NCBI RefSeq assembly: GCF_021531595.1
Contig: NZ_JADYUD010000008.1
Coordinates: forward strand, 47,250-111,249
Direction of reading: 5' to 3'
From: Fusobacterium perfoetens
Lineage (GTDB): Bacteria > Fusobacteriota > Fusobacteriia > Fusobacteriales > Fusobacteriaceae
Length of the DNA stretch: 64,000 nucleotides
The notes beneath the pieces are model-generated. The model saw nothing but the letters and a program-made list of their open reading frames with translations. It searched no databases and was not told the DNA's origin. Of this stretch, positions 17,944-27,044 are shown piece by piece; positions within the stretch are counted from its first letter, which is position 1, and every line of letters begins with the position of its first letter. Position numbers and translations under genes: made by a program.

Positions 17944-18769
17944 AGCAGCTGAAGGACTTGCTTTAGATTTAAAAGCAACAGAAGAGATTCTTGTAAATTT
18001 TTTAAGAGAAGAAGTACATAAAGTAGGATTTAAAAAAGTAATTTTAGGACTTTCAGGAGGAATAGACTCAGCTCTTGTAGCATTTCTTGCAGCCAAGGCC
18101 TTTGGCTCTGAAAATGTTTATACAGTTATGATGCCTTATAAAACTTCAAGTAAAGAAAGTCTTGAACATGCAGAACTTGTAGTTAAAGCATCAGGAATAA
18201 ATACAAAAAAGGTTGAGATAACTCCTATGGCAGATGCTTACTTTGCCATGAATGATGATATGACAAGCCTTAGAAAAGGAAATATTATGGCAAGAATGAG
18301 AATGTGTGTTCTTTTTGATAATTCAGCAAAAGAAGGAGCACTTGTTCTTGGAACTTCAAATAAAACAGAAATACTTTTAGGATACAGTACACAGTTTGGA
18401 GATTCAGCTTCAGCAATAAATCCTATAGGAGATTTATACAAAGCACAGGTATGGGCTTTATCTGAGTATATGGGTGTTCCTAGTGAAGTTATTAAGAAAA
18501 AACCAAGTGCTGATCTTTGGGAAGGACAGACAGATGAACAGGAGTTAGGATTTTCTTATCAGATAGCAGATGAAATTTTATATTATCTTGTGGAAGAAAG
18601 ACTTCAGCCATGTGAAATAATATCCCTTGGATATGATGAAAAAACAGTTGAAGCAGTTACAAGAAAAATAAAAATAAATCAGTATAAGAGAAAACTTCCA
18701 GTAATTGCTAATGTATCAAAAAGAGGAATGGGAAACAATTTTAAATATCCAAGAGACTGGGGAGTATAA
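17933..18769 (+). CDS. nadE: NH3-dependent NAD+ synthetase
   Basis: NadE makes NAD+ from nicotinic acid adenine dinucleotide, ATP and ammonia. The PP-loop ATP site LGLSGGIDSALVAFLAA is present, as are TSNKTEILLGYSTQFGDSA and KPSADLWEGQTDE. With 278 residues it lacks the N-terminal glutaminase domain, so it uses free ammonia. The ORF opens at 17897, but AGGGAGG (17921-17927) 5-6 bases before ATG 17933 gives the likelier start, overlapping rbgA by 11 bases. Confidence 0.95.
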   Translation: MKNRAAEGLALDLKATEEILVNFLREEVHKVGFKKVILGLSGGIDSALVAFLAAKAFGSENVYTVMMPYKTSSKESLEHAELVVKASGINTKKVEITPMADAYFAMNDDMTSLRKGNIMARMRMCVLFDNSAKEGALVLGTSNKTEILLGYSTQFGDSASAINPIGDLYKAQVWALSEYMGVPSEVIKKKPSADLWEGQTDEQELGFSYQIADEILYYLVEERLQPCEIISLGYDEKTVEAVTRKIKINQYKRKLPVIANVSKRGMGNNFKYPRDWGV

Positions 18770-18796
18770 AATTATTTTAAGAGAGGGCAGATATAG

Positions 18797-19201
18797 ATGA
18801 GAGAAAAAGAAGAAAAAAGCTTACTTGAAGAATTAAAAGAGTTTGAAAAAGAAAAAGACAGAATCAGACAGATAGTTGGAAAAATTGGTGGAAAAAATAA
18901 TACTCAGGTAAAGAGAGTAAACAGTCTTTTAATTGGAATGATAATAGCTCTTTTATTCATGGGTGGAGTTCTTAGAAAAATGTCTCTTGAACTGACTATG
19001 TATCTGGCTATTCTTTTAGGAATAACAAAGATAATATGGATGCTTTATGAAACTAAAAAATCAAATCACTTTCAGTTCTGGATTTTAAACTCAATTGAAG
19101 TAAGAATAAATGAAATGGCTGGGAAGATAAATAAAATAGAGAAAAAACTTCGTGAAGCCGAAGAAGCTGAAAAGCAGAAAGATGCAGATGAAAATAAATA
19201 A
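18797..19201 (+). CDS. Uncharacterised membrane protein with flanking coiled coils
   Basis: 134 residues not assigned to a known family. A charged helix (residues 1-30, rich in E/K) precedes two adjacent membrane helices (about 45-60 and 65-82) and a second long charged helix (about 100-134, AGKINKIEKKLREAEEAEKQ) likely to form a coiled coil. Both ends would face the cytoplasm. It is followed 29 bases later by an NfeD-like gene, so a small membrane complex is conceivable, but nothing in the sequence names a function. Confidence 0.6.
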   Translation: MREKEEKSLLEELKEFEKEKDRIRQIVGKIGGKNNTQVKRVNSLLIGMIIALLFMGGVLRKMSLELTMYLAILLGITKIIWMLYETKKSNHFQFWILNSIEVRINEMAGKINKIEKKLREAEEAEKQKDADENK

Positions 19202-19230
19202 TTTATATTTTAAAAAAAGGAGTTGAGGTT

Positions 19231-19638
19231 ATGTTAATATGGCTGGGGGCAGCAGTGGTATTTTTTATAATTGAGGCAGCAGTGCCGGGACTTGTATCTC
19301 TGTGGTTTGGAATAGCTGCAGCTATAACAATGATAGTTTCTCCTTTTATAAAAAGTATAAAATATGAGTTTTATTTTTTCATAATACTTTCAGCAATAAT
19401 GTTTTTTCTTACAAGAAAAATTTCTAAATCATGGAAAACAAGAAAAAAAGATAGAGTTGATAGGATAAGAGGAAGTATAGTTGAGATAAAAAGTATAAAT
19501 GATAAGGGCTTTTATGAAATTTATCTTGATGGGAAAAATTGGAGTGGAAAAAGCAGTGAAGATCTTGAAGTAGGAGAGAAAGCTGAAGTAATAGGTATAG
19601 AAGGAATAAGGCTGATTTTAAAAAAAATAGAAAAATAA
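19231..19638 (+). CDS. NfeD family membrane protein
   Basis: A short NfeD protein: two or three N-terminal membrane helices (LIWLGAAVVFFIIEAAVPG, GLVSLWFGIAAAITMI) followed by an OB-fold C-terminal domain (RIRGSIVEIKSINDKGFYEI ... VGEKAEVIGIEGIRLILKK). Such proteins usually work with a stomatin/SPFH or ClpP-like protease partner in membrane quality control; neither is adjacent here. It is the last gene of the run that begins near 1.5 kb, since a strong terminator lies 15 bases downstream. Confidence 0.85.
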   Translation: MLIWLGAAVVFFIIEAAVPGLVSLWFGIAAAITMIVSPFIKSIKYEFYFFIILSAIMFFLTRKISKSWKTRKKDRVDRIRGSIVEIKSINDKGFYEIYLDGKNWSGKSSEDLEVGEKAEVIGIEGIRLILKKIEK

Positions 19639-19653
19639 GATATGATTTTTTAC

Positions 19654-19682
19654 AGAGGACTTTTTAAAGTCCTCTTTTTTTA
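19654..19682 (+). terminator. Terminator closing the long housekeeping cluster
   Basis: AGAGGACTTT / AAAGTCCTCT (19654-19663 with 19666-19675) is a perfect 10-bp stem with a 2-base loop, followed by a run of Ts. Confidence 0.95.
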
Positions 19683-19762
19683 TACAGATATTTTACAAAA
19701 CATAAATATTTTTTAAACTCAGGTGTTGTATACTTTCTTCATAAAAGAAAAGGAGGAGTAAA

Positions 19763-20575
19763 ATGTATAAAGCAGATTCACATGTACACAGTAACTTTTC
19801 CGGAGATTCTATGGAGAAACTTGAAAGCATAATTGAAAGAGCCTTAGAACTTGGAATGAATGAGATAACAATAACAGATCATCTAGATTTAGATTTTCCT
19901 GGAGAGGTTAATATATTTACACTTGATTTAAACAATTATATAGAAACTTTAAAAAAGCTAAAAAATGAATACAGAAAAAAAATTAATTTAAAAATAGGAA
20001 TAGAACTTGGTCTTCAGCCTCATTTAAAAGAAGAATACAGAGAGATATTTTCATGTGAAGATATAGATTTTATAATAGGTTCTTCTCATTGTGTAGCAGG
20101 AATGGACATAGCAGATAAAAAATTTTTTGAAAAATATGCAAAAGATGAAGCTCACAGAATATACTTTGAAGAAGTTTTAAAAAATATAGATATTTTTCCT
20201 GAAATAAGTATATATGGACATCTTGATTTTATAAACAGATATGGAAGAAGTGTCTATGATGATTATAAAAAAATAAATTTTGAAATGCATAAAGAAGTTA
20301 TAGACAAAATTCTTAAAAAACTTATAGAAAAGAAGATAGGAATAGAAATTAATACATCAGCTTTAAGATATGGTTTGAGAGATTTTCATCCATGCAGAAA
20401 AATTTTAAAAAGATATAGAGAGCTTGGAGGAGAGATAATAACAATAGGTTCAGATGCTCATAGAGCTCTTGATATAATGAGAGATTTTGATAAAGCAAAA
20501 GATGTTTTAAGAGAACTTGGCTTTGAAAAATATTGTGTATTTACAAAAAGAAAATTAGAATATAAGGATTTATAA
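19763..20575 (+). CDS. PHP-domain phosphoesterase, histidinol-phosphatase (HisJ/HisK) type
   Basis: A metal-dependent PHP-fold hydrolase. Metal-binding motifs are ADSHVHSNFSGDS near the N-terminus, TITDHLDLDFP, IGSSHCV, YGHLDFI and SDAHRALDI near the C-terminus. The overall pattern matches class HisK histidinol-phosphate phosphatases (270 residues). No other histidine-biosynthesis genes are nearby, so the substrate may be another phosphate ester. It stands alone between two transcription units, with GGAGGAG before the ATG. Confidence 0.82.
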   Translation: MYKADSHVHSNFSGDSMEKLESIIERALELGMNEITITDHLDLDFPGEVNIFTLDLNNYIETLKKLKNEYRKKINLKIGIELGLQPHLKEEYREIFSCEDIDFIIGSSHCVAGMDIADKKFFEKYAKDEAHRIYFEEVLKNIDIFPEISIYGHLDFINRYGRSVYDDYKKINFEMHKEVIDKILKKLIEKKIGIEINTSALRYGLRDFHPCRKILKRYRELGGEIITIGSDAHRALDIMRDFDKAKDVLRELGFEKYCVFTKRKLEYKDL

Positions 20576-20620
20576 TATTAATTTAAGAATAAAATATTTT
20601 AGAAAATATAGGAGGAAAAA

Positions 20621-21703
20621 ATGAAAAAATTATTACTTGGAATTTTAATCTTAGGAGCATTTGCAGGATGTGGAAATAAAGAAGAGGGAAAAACGGAAAC
20701 AGCAGCAAAAACACCGATGACTTTAGAAGAAATAACAGCAGCAGCTAAAACAGAAGGAGAAGTAAACAGTGTGGGAATGCCTGATGCTTGGGCAAACTGG
20801 GTAGGAACATGGAAAGATATTAATACAAAGTATGGTTTAAAACATGTTGATACAGATATGTCAAGTGCAGAAGAAATTGCTAAGTTTAAAGCTGAAGGGG
20901 AAAATGCAACAGCAGATATTGGAGATATTGGTTATGAATTTGGAACTGTAGCAGTATCTCAAGGAGTAACTCAGGCTTATAAACCTACAACATGGGAAGA
21001 GATTCCTGAATGGGCAAAAGACAAAGATGGTCATTGGGTTATAGGTTATACAGGAACTATAGCATTTATTGTAAATAAAGAACTTGTAAAAGATATTCCT
21101 ACTTCATGGAAAGAACTTGGTGAAAGTAATGCAAAAGTAACTGTAGGAGCAGTAGGAATTGCTTCTCAGGCAACAAATTCAGTTCTTGCAGCAGCATTTG
21201 CACTTGGAGGAGATGAAGGAAATATTCAGCCAGCAATTAACTATTTTGGAAAAATGGCTGAGGAAGGAAGACTTCTTTTAAATGATCCTATGATAGCAAA
21301 TCTTGAAAAAGGTGAAGTGGAAGTAGGACTTGTATGGGACTTTAATGGACTTAACTACAGAGATCAAATTGACAGAGATAAATTTGAAGTTTTAATTCCA
21401 TCAGATGGATCACTTACAAGTGGATATGCAACAATAATTAATAAATATGCAAAACATCCTAATGCAGCAAAACTTACAAGAGAGTTTATTTTAAGTGATG
21501 AAGGACAAATAAACTTAGCAGAAGGATATGCAAAACCAATAAGAACAAATGTAGTTCTTCCAGATGATGTAAAAGCAAAACTTCTTCCAAATGAACAATA
21601 CAAAAATGCAAGACCTGTAAAAGATTTTGATGCATGGAAGAAAACATCAGAAAATATTTCTCAGTTATGGCAAGAGGAGGTAATTTATAAAGTAAACAAA
21701 TAG
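20621..21703 (+). CDS. ABC importer solute-binding lipoprotein (family 1 extracellular)
   Basis: A lipoprotein with signal peptide and lipobox (LGAFAGC, modified Cys17) and a bilobal solute-binding domain. Regions such as DIGDIGYEFGTVAVSQG, GYTGTIAFIVNKEL and LKKGEVEVGLVWD-like segments resemble the iron/putrescine/phosphonate/hexose-phosphate-binding clade. In diderms it would be anchored on the outer leaflet of the inner membrane. It is the first gene of an importer operon that contains a phosphoesterase, two permeases and an ATPase, so an organophosphate or phosphonate ligand is suggested by context; the sequence alone does not settle it. Confidence 0.85.
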   Translation: MKKLLLGILILGAFAGCGNKEEGKTETAAKTPMTLEEITAAAKTEGEVNSVGMPDAWANWVGTWKDINTKYGLKHVDTDMSSAEEIAKFKAEGENATADIGDIGYEFGTVAVSQGVTQAYKPTTWEEIPEWAKDKDGHWVIGYTGTIAFIVNKELVKDIPTSWKELGESNAKVTVGAVGIASQATNSVLAAAFALGGDEGNIQPAINYFGKMAEEGRLLLNDPMIANLEKGEVEVGLVWDFNGLNYRDQIDRDKFEVLIPSDGSLTSGYATIINKYAKHPNAAKLTREFILSDEGQINLAEGYAKPIRTNVVLPDDVKAKLLPNEQYKNARPVKDFDAWKKTSENISQLWQEEVIYKVNK

Positions 21704-21721
21704 GCTTTATAAAGATATATT

Positions 21722-22543
21722 ATGGAAAAGAAAAATAGAGTTATATTAGTTCTTTTGGACGGATTAAATTATAAAAATTCAGATTGTATGGGATATATGA
21801 CAGCACTTGAAAGAGAAGGAAAAGCAAAATTTGCAAAAGTTTTATCAGAGATGCCAAGTCTTTCAAAACCTTTGTATGAAACAATTTTAACTGGTAAAAA
21901 ACCTGTTGAACATGGAGTCTTGACAAATGAAATTCCTGTTATGTCAAAGGAGAAAAATATTTTTTCTCTTTGCAGAGAGATAGGTCTTACAACAGGAGCT
22001 TCAGGATATTATTGGCTGAGTGAACTTTACAACTCAGCTCCATTTGATAAACTAAGAGATACAAATACTCATGATGAAACAAAAGCTATTCAGCATGGAA
22101 GATTTTATACTTTAGATTATTATCCTGATGAATCAGTATTTCTTGATGGAGAACATATAAGAGAAAAATATAATCCAGATTTTCTTATGATTCATTCAAT
22201 GAATATAGATGATACTGGACACAAATATGGTTCAGAAAGTAAAGAATATAGATATAATGTGAGAACAGCAGATAATCTTTTATCAGTATTTGTACCAAGA
22301 TGGACAGAAGCAGGATATACAATAATTGTTACATCTGATCATGGAATGAGCCCTGACGGAATGCATGGAGGAAAAAATGAACTTGAAGCAGAAGTTCCTT
22401 TTTGGATAATAAATGACAGTGCAGAAACAAAATTAAGTCATAAGATGGAACAGGTTTATGTAGCTTCTATTATAGGAAATCTTCTTGGAATAGATACAAG
22501 TGGTATGAAAAACAAAGCAGAGAGTATTTACAGGGGGTATTAA
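21722..22543 (+). CDS. Alkaline-phosphatase-superfamily phosphodiesterase/nucleotide pyrophosphatase-like enzyme
   Basis: A cytoplasmic two-metal hydrolase: there is no signal peptide. Metal-ligand positions of the type I phosphodiesterase / phosphonoacetate-hydrolase group are present: D13 (LLDGL), D163-D164 and H167 (NIDDTGHKYG), D206 and H207 (SDHGM), and H215. The nucleophile, usually Thr in this group, aligns with Ser48 in PSLSKP, a few residues before the conserved TILTG. Being embedded in an ABC importer operon (18 bases after the binding protein, 3 before a permease) strongly suggests it processes the imported compound, probably a phosphate ester, phosphodiester or phosphonate. Confidence 0.82.
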   Translation: MEKKNRVILVLLDGLNYKNSDCMGYMTALEREGKAKFAKVLSEMPSLSKPLYETILTGKKPVEHGVLTNEIPVMSKEKNIFSLCREIGLTTGASGYYWLSELYNSAPFDKLRDTNTHDETKAIQHGRFYTLDYYPDESVFLDGEHIREKYNPDFLMIHSMNIDDTGHKYGSESKEYRYNVRTADNLLSVFVPRWTEAGYTIIVTSDHGMSPDGMHGGKNELEAEVPFWIINDSAETKLSHKMEQVYVASIIGNLLGIDTSGMKNKAESIYRGY

Positions 22544-22546
22544 AAA

Positions 22547-23398
22547 ATGAAGAGGAAGACTAAAGAAAAAGTAAAATATGGATTATTTCTTATTCCTCTT
22601 TTACTGATAGTTATATTTTTCCTTATTGTACCTGTAATATCTGTTATAGAGGGAAGTTTTAAGGCAGACGGGGAGACTGCCTATTCCCTTTATAACTATA
22701 AATATATAATACAGAGTAAATTTTATAGACAAGGATTTTACAATAGTATAAAAGTCTCTGCCCTTTCAACAATTTTTGGAATAATAGTTTCTTTTCAGCT
22801 GGCTTATTCAATAAGCAGATTAAATGAAAAAATAAGGGAAAATGTTCTTTTATATTCAAATATGATGTCTAATTTTTCAGGTCTTCCTCTTGCTTTTGCT
22901 TTTATTATAATTATGGGAGCAAATGGAGTTGTAACTCTTATTCTTCAAAAAATAGGAATAACTGGTTTTGATATTTATACACAATATGGACTTATACTTG
23001 TTTATACTTATTTTCAAATTCCATTAGGAACACTTCTTCTTTATCCTGCCTTTGACTCTCTTGATGAAAGATGGAAAGAAGCATGTAGTCTTTTAGGAGG
23101 AGGCAGATTTGATTACTGGACTAGAATAGGATTTCCAATTTTAAAATCTTCAGTTATAGGAACAGGAATAATTCTTTTTACAAATGCAATGGGAGCTTAT
23201 GCAACAGCTTATGGAATAATGGTATCAAATTACAATATTATTCCAATAAGGATAGGAGCACTTATATCAGGAGATGTAATTTTAAAACCAAATCTTGCTT
23301 CAGCTCTTGCAGTAATTTTGATAATAATGATTTTAACAGTATTTTTTATAAATGAAAAATTCATTCAAAATAACAGATTCAGACAGGAGGGAAGATAG
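22547..23398 (+). CDS. ABC importer permease, subunit 1
   Basis: An inner-membrane permease of the binding-protein-dependent (PotB/FbpB-like) class with six predicted helices. The EAA loop is visible as DERWKEACSLLGGGRFDYWT, the site that docks on the ATPase. 283 residues. It begins 3 bases after the phosphoesterase stop and is followed by the second permease one base after its own stop, so all are one operon. Confidence 0.9.
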   Translation: MKRKTKEKVKYGLFLIPLLLIVIFFLIVPVISVIEGSFKADGETAYSLYNYKYIIQSKFYRQGFYNSIKVSALSTIFGIIVSFQLAYSISRLNEKIRENVLLYSNMMSNFSGLPLAFAFIIIMGANGVVTLILQKIGITGFDIYTQYGLILVYTYFQIPLGTLLLYPAFDSLDERWKEACSLLGGGRFDYWTRIGFPILKSSVIGTGIILFTNAMGAYATAYGIMVSNYNIIPIRIGALISGDVILKPNLASALAVILIIMILTVFFINEKFIQNNRFRQEGR

Positions 23399-23399
23399 A

Positions 23400-24200
23400 A
23401 TGGGAAAAAAAGGAAACAGAAAACATTATATTATAACCATTGTAATTCTTATTCTTCTTTCTGTTCCAGTTGCTGGAACTATGCTTTATTCAATAAGCAG
23501 CAGCTGGGGAGCAACAATTCTTCCTGATGGATTTACAGGAAAATGGTTTGCAGCTCTTGTAACTGATTCAAGATTTATTGCTTCTCTTGAAAGAAGTTTG
23601 GCAATAGGTGTAATTTCTCTTATTTTAAGTATGGTTATTGTTATTCCTTCAATAATAATATCAGCATATTATTTTCCAAAAATTTTGAAAGTAATAGAAT
23701 TTTTATCTCTTATACCTTTTATGGTCCCAGCAGTTGTTCTTGCTGTAGGATTGTTAAAAGTTTATTCAGGATTAAATTTTAATATTTTTGGAGTTCCAGT
23801 GATAATAATAGGTGCTTATTTTTCAGTAGCATTTCCTTTTCTTTACAGAGGAATAAAGAATAGTCTTGATGCTCTTCATTTAAAAAGTCTTGTTGAAACT
23901 GTAAATATTCTTGGAGGAACAAATTTTCAGGCTTTCAGATATGTAATTCTGCCAAATCTTAAAAAAGGAATAATGAGTTCAGGAATATTGAGTCTTGCTA
24001 TTCTTCTTGGAGAATTTATGTATGCAAATCTTCTTATAGGTGGAAGATTTGAGACGCTTCAAGTATATCTTTACAATATGAAGGGGAAAAGTGGTCACTT
24101 TACAAGTGCAATGGTAACATTATTTTTCTTATTCATATTTGCAGTTACATTTGTAGCAGTCAATATAGAAAAAATATCAAAATCAAAGGTTAAAAGATAA
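23400..24200 (+). CDS. ABC importer permease, subunit 2
   Basis: The second permease, PotC-like, with about six helices. The EAA loop reads SLVETVNILGGTNFQAFRYV. The frame is open from 23352, but that stretch lies in the coding end of permease 1; AGGAGG at 23385-23390, 9 bases before ATG 23400, gives the likelier start (MGKKGNRKHYIITIV). 266 residues. Forms the heterodimeric channel with the upstream permease. Confidence 0.9.
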   Translation: MGKKGNRKHYIITIVILILLSVPVAGTMLYSISSSWGATILPDGFTGKWFAALVTDSRFIASLERSLAIGVISLILSMVIVIPSIIISAYYFPKILKVIEFLSLIPFMVPAVVLAVGLLKVYSGLNFNIFGVPVIIIGAYFSVAFPFLYRGIKNSLDALHLKSLVETVNILGGTNFQAFRYVILPNLKKGIMSSGILSLAILLGEFMYANLLIGGRFETLQVYLYNMKGKSGHFTSAMVTLFFLFIFAVTFVAVNIEKISKSKVKR

Positions 24201-24217
24201 AAAAGGAAGGATAACAG

Positions 24218-25222
24218 ATGAGTTTTGTTGAAATAAAAAATTTAGAAAAATCATTTGATGATACACAGGTATTAAAAAAATTAAATCTTAACATAAAGGA
24301 AGGAGAATTTGTAACTCTTTTAGGGCCTTCAGGATGTGGAAAAAGTACTCTTTTAAGATGTATAGCAGGTCTTAATTCAATAAACAGTGGTTCAATATTT
24401 ATTGATGGAAAAGATATGACAAATGTAATTCCTAAAGACAGAAATATTGGAATGGTTTTTCAGAACTATGCTCTTTTTCCAAATATGACAGTATGGGAGA
24501 ATATTGAATTTGGTCTGAAAATGAAAAAAGAAAAAAATTACGATGATAAAATAAAAAATATGATAGAAATGGTTGGATTAACTGGAAAAGAAAATCATTA
24601 TCCAAATGAACTTTCAGGAGGGCAGCAACAAAGAGTTGCTTTTGCCAGATCTTTAATAACAAGACCTAAAATTCTTCTTCTTGATGAATCACTTTCAGCA
24701 CTTGATGCAAAAATAAGAAAAAGTTTAAGGGATAAACTTAGAAAGATTCAAAAGCAGCTTGGAATAACAACAATTTTTGTTACTCATGACCAAGAAGAAG
24801 CTCTTGCAGTTTCAGACAGAATATTTGTAATGAATAAAGGAGAAATTTCTCAGTCAGGGACACCTGAAGAAATCTATACAAATCCTGCCAATGAATTTAT
24901 GGTTGACTTTATAGGAAATTATAATATTTTTAAAGGTGAAGATGCAGAAAAAATTTTTGGAATCAAAGGAAAAACAGTAGCTGTTCGTCCAGAATCAATA
25001 TATGTAAGAGAAGAGGGAAGAAATTATAAGGAAGAAAATTTCTGCAGAACTAAGGCTTGTATAAAAGATTTTATGATAACAGGAAATATTATAAGATATA
25101 CAGTTGTAAAAAATAATGTAGAATTTTTGGTTGATCTTTTAAACAGAGGGGAAAATAAACTTTTTGGAAAAGATAAAGAGATTGAACTTATGTTTATGAA
25201 GAAGGAAATTAAAGTATTTTAA
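24218..25222 (+). CDS. ABC importer ATP-binding protein
   Basis: The ATPase of the importer, with Walker A GPSGCGKST, Q-loop MVFQNYALFPNMTV, signature LSGGQQQRVAFARSL, Walker B ILLLDESLSALD and switch His in FVTHDQEEA. After about residue 235 a C-terminal TOBE-like regulatory extension follows (AVRPESIYVREEG), as in PotA/FbpC/PhnT. 334 residues. Last gene of the operon; the palindrome behind it probably stops transcription from both sides. Confidence 0.93.
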   Translation: MSFVEIKNLEKSFDDTQVLKKLNLNIKEGEFVTLLGPSGCGKSTLLRCIAGLNSINSGSIFIDGKDMTNVIPKDRNIGMVFQNYALFPNMTVWENIEFGLKMKKEKNYDDKIKNMIEMVGLTGKENHYPNELSGGQQQRVAFARSLITRPKILLLDESLSALDAKIRKSLRDKLRKIQKQLGITTIFVTHDQEEALAVSDRIFVMNKGEISQSGTPEEIYTNPANEFMVDFIGNYNIFKGEDAEKIFGIKGKTVAVRPESIYVREEGRNYKEENFCRTKACIKDFMITGNIIRYTVVKNNVEFLVDLLNRGENKLFGKDKEIELMFMKKEIKVF

Positions 25223-25238
25223 AACTTAAATAAAAAAT

Positions 25239-25290
25239 AAAATGGGACTGTTGTATTTTCTAATTTATAAAAAAACAACAGTCCCATTTT
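25239..25290. repeat. Palindromic repeat copy A, probable bidirectional terminator
   Basis: Inverted arms AAAATGGGACTGTTGT and ACAACAGTCCCATTTT (16 bp, perfect) enclose a 20-base A/T-rich core. The core shares ATTTTCTAATTTATAAAA with the copy at 51352-51420 and closely resembles the one at 38606-38650. It sits between convergent genes (ABC ATPase and argS), and T-runs on both sides allow termination in both directions. Confidence 0.85.
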
Positions 25291-25298
25291 GTATAAAA

Positions 25299-27011
25299 TT
25301 ACATTCTGTCAACAGTTTTAATTCCTAGAAGGTCAAGACCTTGTTTTAAAATTTCAGCTGTTCTGTCTGCTATAAGAAGTCTTGAAAGTAAAACTTCATC
25401 TTCTTGATTTAAGATAGGGCAAGCATTATAGAATGTATTGAATTTTTTTCCAAGATCAAAAAGATAATCTGTTAAAAGATTAGGCTTGTAAGTTTCCCCT
25501 GCTTTTAGAACCATAGTAGGGAAAAGAGTAAGGTAAGTTACAAGGTTTCTTTCAATTTTATCTTTTATAATAATTTTTGTATCAGCAGTAAGAACTTTTC
25601 CCATTTCTTCTGCTTTTTTCTTTATAGATTGGATTCTTGCATATGAATATTGAAGATATGGTGCAGTATTTCCTTCAAAACTTAGTACTTTATCCCATTC
25701 AAAAATAATTGGACTTTGTCTGTTTTGAGAAAGGTCAGCATATTTAATAGCTCCCACTCCAACAACTTCAGCAATATTATTTTTTTCCTCTTCTGAAAGA
25801 GATGGATTTTTTTCTTCAATAACTTCAAGAGCTCTTTTCTTACCTTCATCAAGTAGTTGTTCAAGTCTTATAACATTACCTTTTCTTGTAGAGAATACTC
25901 CCTCAGCAAATCTCATGATTCCAAACCAAATATGAACTTTTTCAATATCCCATCCAAGCATTTCAGTTATTTTAAAGAATTGTTTGAAGTGATCTTGCTG
26001 TCTTTCATCTGTAAGATATATAAGTCTGTTTATATCATAATTCTCTTTTCTAAATTTAACAGTTGCAATATCAGAAGTAGAGTAAAGGAAAGCACCATCT
26101 TTCTTTTGAACTATACATGGATGAAGGTTATCTTTTTCATTAAAGAAAACAACTTTTGCTCCTTGATCTTCAACAGCAAGTCCTTTTTCAACAAGTTCAT
26201 CAAGAACAGAAGGCATCATGTTATGGTAGAAAGATTCACCATAGTATGTGTCAAAAGTTATATCCATTCTTTTGTAAAGCTTGTTGTATTCATCAAGAGA
26301 AACTTTTATAAATTCCTGCCATAAAGCATAATTTTCTTTGTCTCCATCTTGAAGTTTTTTAAGTTCTTCTCTTGCCATATCATCAAGAGCAGGATCATTT
26401 TCACTTTCTTTTGCAAATTCTACATAAACTCTTTCAAGTTCTTCTATAGGATTTTTTTCATAAGCTTCTTTATCAAGCCACTTTCTATATCCTATAATAA
26501 GTTTACCAAACTGAGTACCCCAGTCTCCTATGTGGTTATCTGCTACTGTATGATACCCAAGAAAATTATAAAGTCTTTTTACTGCATCTCCTATGATTGT
26601 AGAACGAAGATGCCCAATATGCATTCTCTTAGCTATATTAGGAGAAGAATAGTCAATGATTACATCTCCTTTTGTATTAAGTTCATTATATTCAAATTTC
26701 TCAGTAGTCATTTTAGAAACATATTCAGCAAGATATTCATCTTTCATAAATATATTTATAAATCCAGGACCAGCTATTTCAAGTTTTTCTATAATAGGAG
26801 AACTTCCTATTTCATTTACAATTTCTTCAGCTATTTTTCTAGGATTTCCTCCTATGATTTTAGAATTCATCATAGCAAAGTTAGTTTGGAAATCTCCAAA
26901 TTTTTCATTAGTAGCTATAGTTATTTCTATTGGTTTAAGTTCTTTATCAGGATACAGTTTATGTATCGCATTCATAAAGACATCTTCTATATATTTTTCA
27001 ATTCTTAACAT
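25299..27011 (-). CDS. argS: Arginyl-tRNA synthetase
   Basis: A class I synthetase charging tRNA-Arg. The N-terminal additional domain is followed by the HIGH-type motif in SPNIAKRMHIGHLRSTIIGD. The KMSKS equivalent is degenerate, as in many ArgRS (GVFSTRKGNVIRLEQLLDE). The C-terminal helical anticodon-binding domain ends in the conserved DLLGIKTVDRM. 570 residues is normal. It is downstream of a separately transcribed small RNA whose terminator ends 33 bases before the ATG; no T-box motif is present. Confidence 0.96.
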   Translation of the reverse strand: MLRIEKYIEDVFMNAIHKLYPDKELKPIEITIATNEKFGDFQTNFAMMNSKIIGGNPRKIAEEIVNEIGSSPIIEKLEIAGPGFINIFMKDEYLAEYVSKMTTEKFEYNELNTKGDVIIDYSSPNIAKRMHIGHLRSTIIGDAVKRLYNFLGYHTVADNHIGDWGTQFGKLIIGYRKWLDKEAYEKNPIEELERVYVEFAKESENDPALDDMAREELKKLQDGDKENYALWQEFIKVSLDEYNKLYKRMDITFDTYYGESFYHNMMPSVLDELVEKGLAVEDQGAKVVFFNEKDNLHPCIVQKKDGAFLYSTSDIATVKFRKENYDINRLIYLTDERQQDHFKQFFKITEMLGWDIEKVHIWFGIMRFAEGVFSTRKGNVIRLEQLLDEGKKRALEVIEEKNPSLSEEEKNNIAEVVGVGAIKYADLSQNRQSPIIFEWDKVLSFEGNTAPYLQYSYARIQSIKKKAEEMGKVLTADTKIIIKDKIERNLVTYLTLFPTMVLKAGETYKPNLLTDYLFDLGKKFNTFYNACPILNQEDEVLLSRLLIADRTAEILKQGLDLLGIKTVDRM

Positions 27012-27044
27012 ATATTTTCTCCAGTCAATAGATTTTTTTAAATA

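Noticed and set aside
21722..22543. Secreted alkaline phosphatase
   Set aside because: No signal peptide and the motif layout is that of the phosphodiesterase/phosphonoacetate-hydrolase branch.
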